Assembly: GCA_001003605.1 (NCBI GenBank)
Contig: LCPL01000004.1
Location: forward strand, 1 to 54,158
DNA from: Parcubacteria group bacterium GW2011_GWC2_48_17
GTDB lineage: Bacteria > Patescibacteriota > Minisyncoccia > Phycocordibacterales > UBA10002
Reading direction: 5' to 3'
DNA length: 54,158 nt
Under the pieces are notes generated by a model. The model made no database searches. It was given only the letters and a program-made list of their open reading frames with translations, and had not been told where the DNA came from. Positions 6,830-15,424 of this stretch are shown here, in pieces. Position 1 is the first letter of the stretch. The number at the start of each line of letters is the position of its first letter. The translations under genes and the position numbers were made by a program.

Positions 6830-9769
6830 CTAAAAGCTAGAACCTAGCAGCTTTTTCAGGCGGCACCACTCGCAGTCGGGTTCGGCGCAGGTTTTATCCC
6901 AAAATGACAGTGAGAGAATTTGTTTGGAGACATCAATTATAAGTGTCTTTAGATCGGCGACTTCGACATCGGTTATTTCAAAGACTTCGCGGCGGTAATG
7001 GCCTCGCTGGTCGGGTTTGATAAAGTCAATCGTGCCGGTTTTCATTCGCCACTTCCCGATTCCCTCAATGAGAAGCCGATAAAAGACGAGCTGGCGTTTG
7101 TAATTGCTATCGCTCCCTTTTGTTTTACCATCAATTTCATTTCGGCTTTTCGGTTTGCCAGTTTTATAATCAACGACATTAACCGAACCGTCGGGTAAAA
7201 GTTCCACTTTGTCCAATTTGCCATTCAAAGAAATTTCCCGGCTGGCCGAAATCTTAAGCGGTATGCCGGCAATTTTGTACTCATTCCAAATTGTTCGTGA
7301 AAAATTAAAGTGGGAAAGATATCCTTTAAGTTCCCGCTCACCTTCTTTGAGATGAGTTTGAAATTCTCGCTCGCTTAAATGGGTACGGCGAAGAGTTCCT
7401 TTGAAAAATTCAAGCGTCTTTTTAATGGATAGGTCTTCTTCCCTTCGGTAAGCGTCAAAATAAACTTTGAGGGCGCCGTGAATCGCCGAGCCGTAGAGAA
7501 GCGCCGGAGTTTTGGACTTCGGGAGCCGAATTAAATCCATGAAGAAATACCGCCACGGACATTTGAGAAAATTGTTTAGGTGGGTTACTGACAGTCCTCT
7601 CTCCACAAAAAGCGTCTGGAGGTATTTTTTGTCGGCAAAAAGTTTTGGCGGAGAGACGACAACTCTACGGTGAAGCGGTTTCGGACTGATTGTTTTCTTC
7701 GTTTGATGTTTCTCCGAAATTTCCTCCAAAAACCGGCTGGGCAAACGCTCCCGACCGTCGTCGCCGCGAAGATGATATGAAACCGTTACATCCTTTCTTG
7801 CTCTCGTAAGCGCCACATAAAATAGCCGTCGTTCGTCTTCCGTTTCGTGGTCTTCCGCGCCACCCGGAAGTGGCAGTTTGAAAATCTCGCGGCTTCGTCT
7901 GCCGCCCCACACACCATCGTTCGCGTGTAAAATAAAAACGCTCTCAAACTCAAGTCCCTTGGCGCGGTGGGCGGTCATAACGACAACGCCGTCTAAAATT
8001 CCCGCCTCGGCCGATATGGATAAGCCATGCTCGCGCGCCTCCGCCAAATATTCCAAAAAATCTTTCACGAGCGCGAGTTTATTTCGCTCGGCAAATCGCT
8101 CAACCGCGCGGAGCAAACTTTCATAAAGCGGAAGAAGTTCGGAACTCTCGTTTAACGAAATAAGATGGAAAAGATAGCCGGATTCTTCAGCGATTTTGCT
8201 CCAGCCGGCAACCAGCGGTTCATTGCGAGCTATTGACGCGAAACGGGACAGTTTAGCGACGAATCCGCCTAACGCACCGCGTTTCATTTCAAAAATAACT
8301 CCGCGCCGATTTTCCCTCGCATTTTCCAGAAGGGCAAAAACCTCGTGGGGCTCAAGATTAAGAAAATCAAAGAAAAGAACTGGCGCCAGTTTTTCGTCGC
8401 TCGGCGCAATCACTGCCTCTAAAAATTTTAAGAACGCGTCAAGCCGAACGTGGGAAAGCGCGTCGGCATTTGAAAATTTCGCTACTGGCACGCCCGCAGC
8501 TCGCAGTACCCGCTCAACCGAATCGGCGTTTTTGTTTTCGCGGACGAGAACGGCGATTTCTCTCGGCTCCGCACCGCCTTTGATTCGCTTTTTTATTTCT
8601 TCCGCGACGAACGCGAGCTCTCCGACTTCATCGGCTACCTCCAAAACCAAAACGCGGCGCGGCGCGAAGTTAACCCCGTCAGAAGCAAAGGCACGCTGCG
8701 AGCCCTCGCGGCTTCTAACGGGGTTAACGGCGGAACGAAGCGGGAAATGGGTTTCTCCAACAGCTATTTTGTTTTGGCTGATAAGCGAATGAGCGGCGTC
8801 AAGAATTTTCTGATGGGAGCGGTAATTTTCCTCAAGGGTAATTATCTGCGCTTTCGGAAACAATCGCCTGAAATACAAGAAGTTTTCAAGCGAGGCGCCC
8901 TGAAATCGGAAAATTGCCTGCTTCTCATCTCCGACGATAAAAAGGTTTGGGCTTGCGTGATAACTCGCCAAAAGCTCGAGAAGCCGATTTTGCGCGTTGT
9001 TGGCATCCTGATGTTCGTCGGCAAGAAGGTAGTGATAATTTTCCTGCAGGAGAAGGAGCAACTTCTTGTCGCGCTCAAGCACCCGAACCGTTTCCATAAT
9101 CATATCCTCAAAGTCATAGAGCCGCTTTTTTGCAAGCGTGCGCTCGTAAGCGGCGTATACGCGGGCAAGTTCCTTGTTTTTGTCCTTGTTGCGTTGTCTC
9201 TCGGCGCGCTTCCCAGGCGCGTTCCTTTGATTCGCTTCCATCGTCTCCGTACGCACGAGCGCTTGAAATTGCTTCGGAGAAATGTTTTCCCGCTTGAGTT
9301 CCTTTATGGCCGATATCACCGGCTTGACATAGTACGACGGGTCGTTTTTAGGGCGCAATATGCGGAGCGGGAGCGTGTTTAAGAGCTCCTGGACAATCCG
9401 AACCTGCTCTATCTCCTCCATGTGAGAGGCGCCGATAATGCGCGCAAAGCGATCGGGATGCTCCTTAATCACGCCATTGCAAAAACTGTGAAAGGTGTGA
9501 ATCGGCACCTGATACGCCACGGGGCCCACGAGGCGCGAGAGTTTCTCGCGCATCGCGTGCACCCCGGAATCGGTAAAGGTGAGCGCGAGAATAGCGTCCG
9601 GCGGCGTGTCGGTCTTTCGGAGAATGTTTGCGATGCGAAGCGTGAGCACCGTCGTCTTCCCCGTCCCCGGGCCCGCGATTACCATCACCGGCCCCTCAAT
9701 CGCCTCCATTGCTTCCTTTTGCTTCGGATTCAGCTTTTTATATGCCTCTTTGAATGCAGTCTCGGACAT
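6830..9769 (-). CDS. UvrD/PcrA-type helicase with C-terminal PD-(D/E)XK nuclease domain
   Basis: Superfamily 1A DNA helicase, 979 aa from the ATG at 9769. Seen: Walker A GPGTGKT (about 33-39), motif II DEHQD, EENYRSH, MTAHRAKGLEFE and YVALTRARK, then a C-terminal RecB/Cas4-like nuclease domain with VVDYKTGK. The last segment has a Cys cluster, CAEPDCEWC, as in iron-sulfur RecB-like nucleases. A role in recombination or repair is expected. The 39 upstream codons pass through a palindrome and are not part of the protein: TATACT lies 6 nt before this ATG. Residues 348-367 are encoded by an in-frame 60-bp palindromic insertion. Divergent from the LexA-methyltransferase gene. Confidence 0.93.
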   Translation of the reverse strand: MSETAFKEAYKKLNPKQKEAMEAIEGPVMVIAGPGTGKTTVLTLRIANILRKTDTPPDAILALTFTDSGVHAMREKLSRLVGPVAYQVPIHTFHSFCNGVIKEHPDRFARIIGASHMEEIEQVRIVQELLNTLPLRILRPKNDPSYYVKPVISAIKELKRENISPKQFQALVRTETMEANQRNAPGKRAERQRNKDKNKELARVYAAYERTLAKKRLYDFEDMIMETVRVLERDKKLLLLLQENYHYLLADEHQDANNAQNRLLELLASYHASPNLFIVGDEKQAIFRFQGASLENFLYFRRLFPKAQIITLEENYRSHQKILDAAHSLISQNKIAVGETHFPLRSAVNPVRSREGSQRAFASDGVNFAPRRVLVLEVADEVGELAFVAEEIKKRIKGGAEPREIAVLVRENKNADSVERVLRAAGVPVAKFSNADALSHVRLDAFLKFLEAVIAPSDEKLAPVLFFDFLNLEPHEVFALLENARENRRGVIFEMKRGALGGFVAKLSRFASIARNEPLVAGWSKIAEESGYLFHLISLNESSELLPLYESLLRAVERFAERNKLALVKDFLEYLAEAREHGLSISAEAGILDGVVVMTAHRAKGLEFESVFILHANDGVWGGRRSREIFKLPLPGGAEDHETEDERRLFYVALTRARKDVTVSYHLRGDDGRERLPSRFLEEISEKHQTKKTISPKPLHRRVVVSPPKLFADKKYLQTLFVERGLSVTHLNNFLKCPWRYFFMDLIRLPKSKTPALLYGSAIHGALKVYFDAYRREEDLSIKKTLEFFKGTLRRTHLSEREFQTHLKEGERELKGYLSHFNFSRTIWNEYKIAGIPLKISASREISLNGKLDKVELLPDGSVNVVDYKTGKPKSRNEIDGKTKGSDSNYKRQLVFYRLLIEGIGKWRMKTGTIDFIKPDQRGHYRREVFEITDVEVADLKTLIIDVSKQILSLSFWDKTCAEPDCEWCRLKKLLGSSF
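8669..8728. repeat. 60-bp palindromic insertion inside the helicase gene
   Basis: Arms GTTAACCCCGTCAGAAGC and GCTTCTAACGGGGTTAAC match at 17 of 18 positions. The unit is exactly 20 codons long and in frame (residues 348-367). It falls between helicase motifs, in a region where family members normally have a short loop. Confidence 0.8.
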
Positions 9770-9776
9770 ATCGGGA

Positions 9777-9823
9777 GTATACCCCCACACCAACTTTGTT
9801 CCAAAGTTGGTGTGGGGGTATAC
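9777..9823. repeat. 47-bp perfect inverted repeat between divergent genes
   Basis: 22-bp arms with a 3-base loop; each arm starts GTATACCCCCACACC when read from outside. The left end contributes to the TATACT -10 of the helicase (9776-9781). It fills the divergent promoter region between the helicase and the LexA-methyltransferase gene, so it may act as an insulator, terminator or operator. Confidence 0.9.
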
Positions 9824-9873
9824 CTGTGGACAACTGCTCGTGTTTTGCTCGGTTATTTTGCTATACTGGTTGC

Positions 9874-11382
9874 ATGCTGACCGCACGACAAAAACAGATA
9901 AAAGATTTTGTCACCAAAATCATTAAGCAAAAAGGTATAGCACCTTCAGAGCGTGAAGTTGCCCGTCATTTTCGTATTTCCGCCTCCACCGCACATCAAC
10001 ATCTGGAAACATTGAAAGAGAAAGGGTACCTGCAAAAAGACCCGCGTCGCGCACGGGGAATTGAGGTTACAGAACCGAACAACGAGAAGTTAGTTCTTAT
10101 TCCTTTACTTGGCTACATTACCGCAGGACAATTACAAGAGGCTATTGAGACTCGAGAAACTATCGCCGTGCCGCAAAGCAAACTCCCCTTCCCCAGCGGA
10201 AATTACTACGGGCTGCGCGTTTCCGGCGACAGTATGGTCGGAAAAAACATTAGTGACGGAGATATAGCGCTTGTTAAAAAACAAAACACGGCTAAGAACG
10301 GAGAGAATGTGGTGGCGCTTGTTGATAACACTGAAACAACTCTTAAAACCTTCTACAAGGAGAGAGGCCGTATTCGTCTCCAACCGGCAAACAAAAATCA
10401 CGAACCGATTATTGTGGAAAAAGATACCCCGTTTGAGATTCAAGGGATAGTAGTTGATGTGATTGGTCGTGAACCTCCTAAATATGAAGTGGGGAATGTT
10501 TCTATACAGTCTACGATTCAAAACAAAAAACTACCGCTCAACAAGATAATTCTTGGAGACGCTATAAAAGAACTTCAGAAGCTACCCGATAATAGTTGCG
10601 ACATTGTTATTGCCGACCCCCCTTACAACATTGGTAAAGATTTTGGAAATAATCTGGACAAAAGAGAACTGACAGAATATGTAAGGTGGTGTAAAAGCTG
10701 GATTAATGAATGCATTCGGACGATGAAGCCGTCAGGTACAATGTTCATTTATGGCTTTAGTGAAATCTTAGCCCACCTTTCCGTTGAGATTCCTTTGCAA
10801 AAACGCTGGCTGATTTGGTACTATACAAATAAAAACGTTGCTTCGCTTAATTTTTGGCAAAGAAGTCACGAAGCTATAATTTGTGCATGGAAGGAAAAGC
10901 CTGTTTTCAACAGGGACGAGGTCAGAGAGCCTTACACGGAGGGCTTTTTGAATGGAGCGGCTGGAAGGATGCGGAAAGGAACTTTAGGAAGATTTAGTAG
11001 CAGCGGATTAGAAACTGTCTATAAAGCACACGAGGGTGGAGCCTTACCGAGAGATGTCATAAAGATTCCTGCTCTCGCCGGTGGAGCCGGAATGATCGAG
11101 AGGTGGTTTTTGTGCAAGACTTGCGATGGTGTCTACGAACCACGACAATTAAAAAATCATGACGGGCATGAAATCTTGAAACACCCAACACAAAAACCAC
11201 TTGAGCTATCTAAAAAATTGATAAAATCCGCTATGCCGAAAAAAGAGGGTGTTGTGCTTGTGCCGTTTGTTGGTAGCGGTTCGGAATGTGTCGCAGCAAA
11301 AGAATTGGGACAATCATATCTTGGCTTTGAAATTAATCCGGATTACATCAAGATTGCCAAGCGTGTAATTTCCTCAATGTAG
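9874..11382 (+). CDS. LexA repressor fused to a site-specific DNA methyltransferase
   Basis: 502 aa in one uninterrupted frame. Residues 1-65 are a LexA winged helix (MLTARQKQIKDFV...). Ala84-Gly85 matches the self-cleavage site. The S24 peptidase domain has SGDSM (Ser120) and a Lys at 158. A linker of about 20 residues (200-220) leads to a DNA N-methyltransferase: catalytic DPPY at 249-251 and flanking residues, HPTQKPLELSKKLI at 437-450, and SAM-binding PFVGSGS at 464-470, with DPPY first as in the beta class. A CKTC/H/H cluster (414-432) may bind zinc. Start: ATG with TATACT 6 nt upstream. LexA represses SOS genes until RecA triggers cleavage; here cleavage would separate the DNA-binding part from the methylase. 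I infer coupling of methylation to DNA damage. Confidence 0.9.
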   Translation: MLTARQKQIKDFVTKIIKQKGIAPSEREVARHFRISASTAHQHLETLKEKGYLQKDPRRARGIEVTEPNNEKLVLIPLLGYITAGQLQEAIETRETIAVPQSKLPFPSGNYYGLRVSGDSMVGKNISDGDIALVKKQNTAKNGENVVALVDNTETTLKTFYKERGRIRLQPANKNHEPIIVEKDTPFEIQGIVVDVIGREPPKYEVGNVSIQSTIQNKKLPLNKIILGDAIKELQKLPDNSCDIVIADPPYNIGKDFGNNLDKRELTEYVRWCKSWINECIRTMKPSGTMFIYGFSEILAHLSVEIPLQKRWLIWYYTNKNVASLNFWQRSHEAIICAWKEKPVFNRDEVREPYTEGFLNGAAGRMRKGTLGRFSSSGLETVYKAHEGGALPRDVIKIPALAGGAGMIERWFLCKTCDGVYEPRQLKNHDGHEILKHPTQKPLELSKKLIKSAMPKKEGVVLVPFVGSGSECVAAKELGQSYLGFEINPDYIKIAKRVISSM

Positions 11383-11405
11383 CAACTTTGCAAAATATCT
11401 TACCC

Positions 11406-12008
11406 TTATCCGATTGTCTTAATATCTTCCATTCTGATTGACAACCGTTTGTTGTAAACAAGGAGTTGTTCCAAAAGCAATTTACTACTCTTACCAGGAG
11501 GAACAAGGACTGAAAAACCCCATTCTATTAACTTTTCTATCCCGACATTTTGGGTTGAACGGCTACCCTTTTTCCTGTTTTTAACTCTCTTGAGAAGATA
11601 CTCTCCCAATTTTTCACTTTGGCCAAAGACAATAAACTGTAAATCACTAGCGCCACGCCAGACAGCAATCGCTGTAAAAAGTCTCTTGTCAGAGAATGCT
11701 TTTGCTTTCTCTATATTTGTATCGTTCCAAGTTCCTCCCCACCTTTTAGCAGATAAGCTACACTGCTTTACCTCAAGAAATTCACCAGTTCGGTTCCTTT
11801 TTGCGTCAAAACCGTGTTTCTCAGTGTTAATGAGCTCGAAACCTAAATAACTTGCGACGATAGTATCTCGAATTGAGTTAATAGTCGTGTCAGTGTCGTA
11901 AACACTAAATTTTTCCTGAAATTCAGATAATTGTTGTAGTGCTAATAGACCTTGCTGTTTAAATTCATTTGACAAGGATTCAAATTTTCCCTTTTCGAAA
12001 ATGTGCAT
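11406..12008 (-). CDS. probable type II restriction endonuclease
   Basis: 200 aa, convergent with the methyltransferase gene and ending 23 bp from it. A PD-(D/E)XK-like core is seen: GFDAKR (Asp68), then GEFLEVKQ (Glu79, Lys81), preceded by a helix with TINSIRDTIVASYLGFELI. Position next to a solitary DNA methylase, small size and the D-ExK pattern support a restriction enzyme. I cannot assign recognition sequence or subtype. Base composition is more AT-rich than the neighbouring housekeeping genes, consistent with horizontal gain. It could instead be another PD-(D/E)XK nuclease. Confidence 0.6.
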   Translation of the reverse strand: MHIFEKGKFESLSNEFKQQGLLALQQLSEFQEKFSVYDTDTTINSIRDTIVASYLGFELINTEKHGFDAKRNRTGEFLEVKQCSLSAKRWGGTWNDTNIEKAKAFSDKRLFTAIAVWRGASDLQFIVFGQSEKLGEYLLKRVKNRKKGSRSTQNVGIEKLIEWGFSVLVPPGKSSKLLLEQLLVYNKRLSIRMEDIKTIG

Positions 12009-12038
12009 ATCTTTAGTTCCTAACCGCTACACGCCCCC

Positions 12039-13244
12039 CTAATATCCCTGCAACTTCTTCGCCTTTTGATGCTGGCGGATCTTCTCATGCGCCTTCGCTT
12101 CAATCTGGCGGATGCGTTCGCGGGTAACGCCGAACTTTTGACCTACTTCCTCAAGCGTATGAGTAACGCCATCGAGAAGCCCGTGTCGGAGCTCCAAGAT
12201 TTTTCTCTCTTTCTCGGAAAGGTCGCCCAAAATCTCCTTCACTTGGTCGCCTAAAATGCGGCGCGAAGATTCTTGGTCGGGAGAAAGGATTTTGTCGTCG
12301 TGGAGAAAATCTCCAAGCGTTGACTTGCCGTCGTCTCCCTCATCCCCTACAGGACTTTCGAGAGATACGGTGTCTTGGTCTATCTTTTCAATCTGATACA
12401 CCTTGTCAGTTTCAATACCCATCTCAACGCCGATTTCCTCCTGAAGCGGGTCGCGTCCGAGGTCCTGGGAAAGCCTTCGAACAACTTGCTTGTATTTGGC
12501 GATGGTTTCCACCATGTGTACCGGCACGCGAATCGTCCGCGACTGGTCGGCGAGTGCGCGAGTAATGGCTTGTCTAATCCACCATGTCGCGTAGGTTGAA
12601 AATTTGTAGCCCCTTGTCCAATCAAATTTGTCCACCGCCTTGAAGAGGCCGAGATTCCCTTCTTGAATGAGGTCAAGGAGCGTGAGGTCGGGACTTCGGC
12701 CGACGTATTTTTTGGCGATTGAAACAACGAGTCTGAGGTTCGCTCGAGCAAGCAGATTCTTTGCCTCCATATCGCCGGCTTGAATGCGCTTGGCGAGTTC
12801 TTTCTCGTCTTTCGCGTTGATGAGCGGGTACTGGCCAATTTCCTTCAAATACATTTGTATGGAATCGTAAGACGAGTCGCCTCCTTTTCCAAGGTATACA
12901 TTCTTCGCGCGGTGCGGTTCATCCGCTTCCTTTTCGAGCATGCCGCCTCCTTCGTGCACGGCAATGCCCATGCTGTGAAATTTCGTGTAGAGCTCGTCAA
13001 GAAAAACTATATTCTCCTCTATTGTGGGAAATTCCTTGAGGATTTCATCAAAGGTAACGAAACCGCGCTCCTTGCCTTTCGCAAGCAGGCGTCCAGCTTT
13101 TATATTGCGCTCGTCTCTGCCCTTCTTGAGCTTCTCTCTTCCTGGCGCGCTTCTTTTTGGCAGATGATGCTTTTTCGCGGCTCCATTCCTGGAAGCAATT
13201 TTCTTTTTCTTCTTACTCTTTGATGGGTTCTTTGTTTTTGACAT
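12039..13244 (-). CDS. rpoD: primary sigma factor RpoD
   Basis: Main promoter-recognition subunit of RNA polymerase, 401 aa. After a Lys-rich N-terminus comes a region 1.1-like segment, then region 1.2 (YDSIQMYLKEIGQYPLI), region 2 (FSTYATWWIRQAITRALADQ), region 3 (VETIAKYKQVVRRLSQDLGR) and region 4 (TLEEVGQKFGVTRERIRQIE). It forms a minus-strand group with dnaG, rpoC and rpoB. The large non-conserved region of proteobacterial sigma-70 is absent. Confidence 0.97.
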   Translation of the reverse strand: MSKTKNPSKSKKKKKIASRNGAAKKHHLPKRSAPGREKLKKGRDERNIKAGRLLAKGKERGFVTFDEILKEFPTIEENIVFLDELYTKFHSMGIAVHEGGGMLEKEADEPHRAKNVYLGKGGDSSYDSIQMYLKEIGQYPLINAKDEKELAKRIQAGDMEAKNLLARANLRLVVSIAKKYVGRSPDLTLLDLIQEGNLGLFKAVDKFDWTRGYKFSTYATWWIRQAITRALADQSRTIRVPVHMVETIAKYKQVVRRLSQDLGRDPLQEEIGVEMGIETDKVYQIEKIDQDTVSLESPVGDEGDDGKSTLGDFLHDDKILSPDQESSRRILGDQVKEILGDLSEKERKILELRHGLLDGVTHTLEEVGQKFGVTRERIRQIEAKAHEKIRQHQKAKKLQGY

Positions 13245-13402
13245 GGTGGAAATAGTCCCAATAGAATTCTACTGTTGCTGACGCGAATACCTTATCATGC
13301 TTACACCGATAGTGCTACTTTATTTGTGATTACTCGTTTTGAATTCGAACGGGATAAATATAGCTAAAAATGGCTTAATGGCAACCGCCGTCCGGAAACT
13401 TT

Positions 13403-13565
13403 ACAAAACACAAACCGCCCAATATCCAAACAAGACTTCAAACTTCTCAAAACACAAATGGCTTAGTTTGTGATTGTTTGAGTCTCTGTGCTTTGTTTGG
13501 CTTTTTGTGTACTGTGCTTTGTGTCTTTCCCAACTATGCTTTGTGTTTTACGACACTGTGTTTTG
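13403..13565. repeat. intergenic AAAACACA/TGTGTTTT repeat, copy 3
   Basis: The 13245-13589 gap holds no gene. It contains CAAAACACAAA, ATCCAAACAAG, then TTTGTTTGGC, TTTTTGTGTACTGTGCTTTG and TTTTACGACACTGTGTTTTG, an imperfect inverted repeat of the same family as 667-822, 1107-1237 and 45605-45825. Confidence 0.75.
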
Positions 13566-13589
13566 CGAAGTTTTGAATAATTACCAATC

Positions 13590-15314
13590 TTAGGGAAGGA
13601 ACCTTGCGGATTTAAGACCAGCCAGTTTTTGCGTAAGCTCTTTACATGTGTTTAGAAGGCGGTTAGCTTCGTCCTTCCTCCCTTCCCGCTCGGCATTCGC
13701 GAGTGCGTCCATCGCGCCGGAAAGAAGTCTTGTTATGTGGTCTTCCTCCAAGTGGCGGATAAGTTCCTCTTCTTCATTTGGGCCGAGTGCGCCCTCTCCA
13801 TAAAGAGTTTCGGCTTCGAGAAGAAGTACGTCGTGAAGCGCCTCATACTGCTTTACCTTTTTGTCAAAAAGTTCCTGTCCCAATGCGCGAATGAGATTCC
13901 CTCTTACACGACCAAGAAGAGTAGCGTCATTTCGAGATTCCGCGAGAAAATAAACGCTAAACACTCTTCTCTCTAGTGTATTCGAGCGAACGGTTCCACT
14001 CGCTTTCGGCGATTCTTGCTGCTCCTTTCCCTGAAACGAGGTCGGAATTTTCTTGAACGCGGTCCACAGCGCTTCTTCGCGAAGACCGCTTTTCTCGGCA
14101 ATTACTTTCAAAAAGTGAGATTGCTCGACGCTCGATGGAAGCAGGCGAAGAAGCGGAAGGAGTGTTTTTTCAATCGCGAGCGCTCGTTCTCTGCCCTCTT
14201 TCGCTGAATGAAGAAGATTCTCCAGCAAGAAATCAATTATGTGTTTGGCCCCCTTTACCGCGCGCTCCCATTCGCCAGGCTCCTTTAAGATGAGATCTGC
14301 GGGGTCTTTTTCACGAAGCGAGATGACCTTCACGTTCACGCCGAGAGCGAGAGCGAGCCTGATGGCGCGCTCCGATGCCACAAGTCCCGCTTTGTCGGAG
14401 TCAAAAGCAATTAGAAGATTTTCCGAAAGTCGCTTTAGTCGCGTAAGTTGCTCCTCCGTGAGCGCGGTGCCGGAAGACGCGACGGTGTTGCCGTAACCCG
14501 CCTGATGCGCCATAAGGAGGTCCATTTGTCCCTCGACAAGAATAGCGGCGTCAAGCTCCCGGATTATGAGTTTGGCCTTGTCGAAACCGTACAGCGTATT
14601 GGACTTGCTGAAAAGAACGGTCTCGGGACTGTTGATGTATTTACCGGTTTTTCCGTCATCAAGCGTTGGAAGAATTCGCCCGGAAAACGCTATAACGCGC
14701 CCGGCGCTGTCACGAATCGGATACATTACGCGGCCGCGAAATGTATCATAAAACTTTATTGCTTCTCCTTCTGTTTGGGCGCGTTTGATAAGCCCAACCT
14801 TCCCCATCTCTTCGGGCTTAAAACCTTCTTTCAGCAAATGCTCAAAAAGTTGCCTCCAGTCGTTTGGAACAAAACCGAGTCGCCACTCTTGTATTGTTTT
14901 TGGCGTAAGTCCTCGTCCTTCTATATACGCTTTTGCTTCCGAATTATTTTGAAGCGCTTCTTCATAAAATCGCGTTGCCTTTTCAAGGCACAGGTACAGC
15001 CGCGCGTGCTCGCTTTTAACTTTCGGGTCAATCTTCGTAAGGGTAACGCCGGCGCGCTCCGCAAGCACCCGAAGCGCGCCTATAAAGTCGAGTCCCTCAA
15101 ATTCCTGCACGAAGGTGAAGATGTCGCCCTTCGCCTGGCAGCCGAAGCAATAATAACCGCCTCGGGCCGGCGAAACGAAAAATGACGGGGTTTTTTCGTT
15201 GTGGAACGGACACTTCGCTTTAAGCGAGCTTCCAGCGCGCTCGAGCTTCAGATACGAACCCACGACATCCGCGATGCCGAGTCGTTCTTTTATTTGTTCA
15301 ACCGGTGTTGACAT
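13590..15314 (-). CDS. dnaG: DNA primase
   Basis: Synthesises RNA primers at the replication fork, 574 aa. Seen: CHC2 zinc finger (CPFHNEKTPSFF, then YYCFGC, about residues 38-62), a catalytic core with TOPRIM motifs (ILVEGQMDLL, IAFDSDKAG), and a C-terminal helicase-binding region of low conservation. The start at 15314 (MSTPVEQIKERLG) is where homology begins; the 14 codons before it are intergenic repeat. Lies between rpoC and rpoD on the same strand. Confidence 0.97.
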   Translation of the reverse strand: MSTPVEQIKERLGIADVVGSYLKLERAGSSLKAKCPFHNEKTPSFFVSPARGGYYCFGCQAKGDIFTFVQEFEGLDFIGALRVLAERAGVTLTKIDPKVKSEHARLYLCLEKATRFYEEALQNNSEAKAYIEGRGLTPKTIQEWRLGFVPNDWRQLFEHLLKEGFKPEEMGKVGLIKRAQTEGEAIKFYDTFRGRVMYPIRDSAGRVIAFSGRILPTLDDGKTGKYINSPETVLFSKSNTLYGFDKAKLIIRELDAAILVEGQMDLLMAHQAGYGNTVASSGTALTEEQLTRLKRLSENLLIAFDSDKAGLVASERAIRLALALGVNVKVISLREKDPADLILKEPGEWERAVKGAKHIIDFLLENLLHSAKEGRERALAIEKTLLPLLRLLPSSVEQSHFLKVIAEKSGLREEALWTAFKKIPTSFQGKEQQESPKASGTVRSNTLERRVFSVYFLAESRNDATLLGRVRGNLIRALGQELFDKKVKQYEALHDVLLLEAETLYGEGALGPNEEEELIRHLEEDHITRLLSGAMDALANAEREGRKDEANRLLNTCKELTQKLAGLKSARFLP

Positions 15315-15424
15315 ACAGATAACTGTAACACGTAACAAGTAACCGGAACCAGACAAGGCCGTTTCTACTGTCCTGTTCTTTCAGTTCCAGTTACAAGTGA
15401 CAGTCACAAGTTCCAGTGATTGTT

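Noticed and set aside
9754-9873. 40-residue N-terminal extension of the LexA-methyltransferase frame
   Set aside because: It runs through the 47-bp palindrome and the promoter; LexA homology starts exactly at the ATG at 9874, which has a -10 box 6 nt upstream.
9824-9873. Standard SOS box upstream of the LexA fusion
   Set aside because: No CTGT-N8-ACAG or GAAC-N4-GTTC sequence found by eye on either strand.
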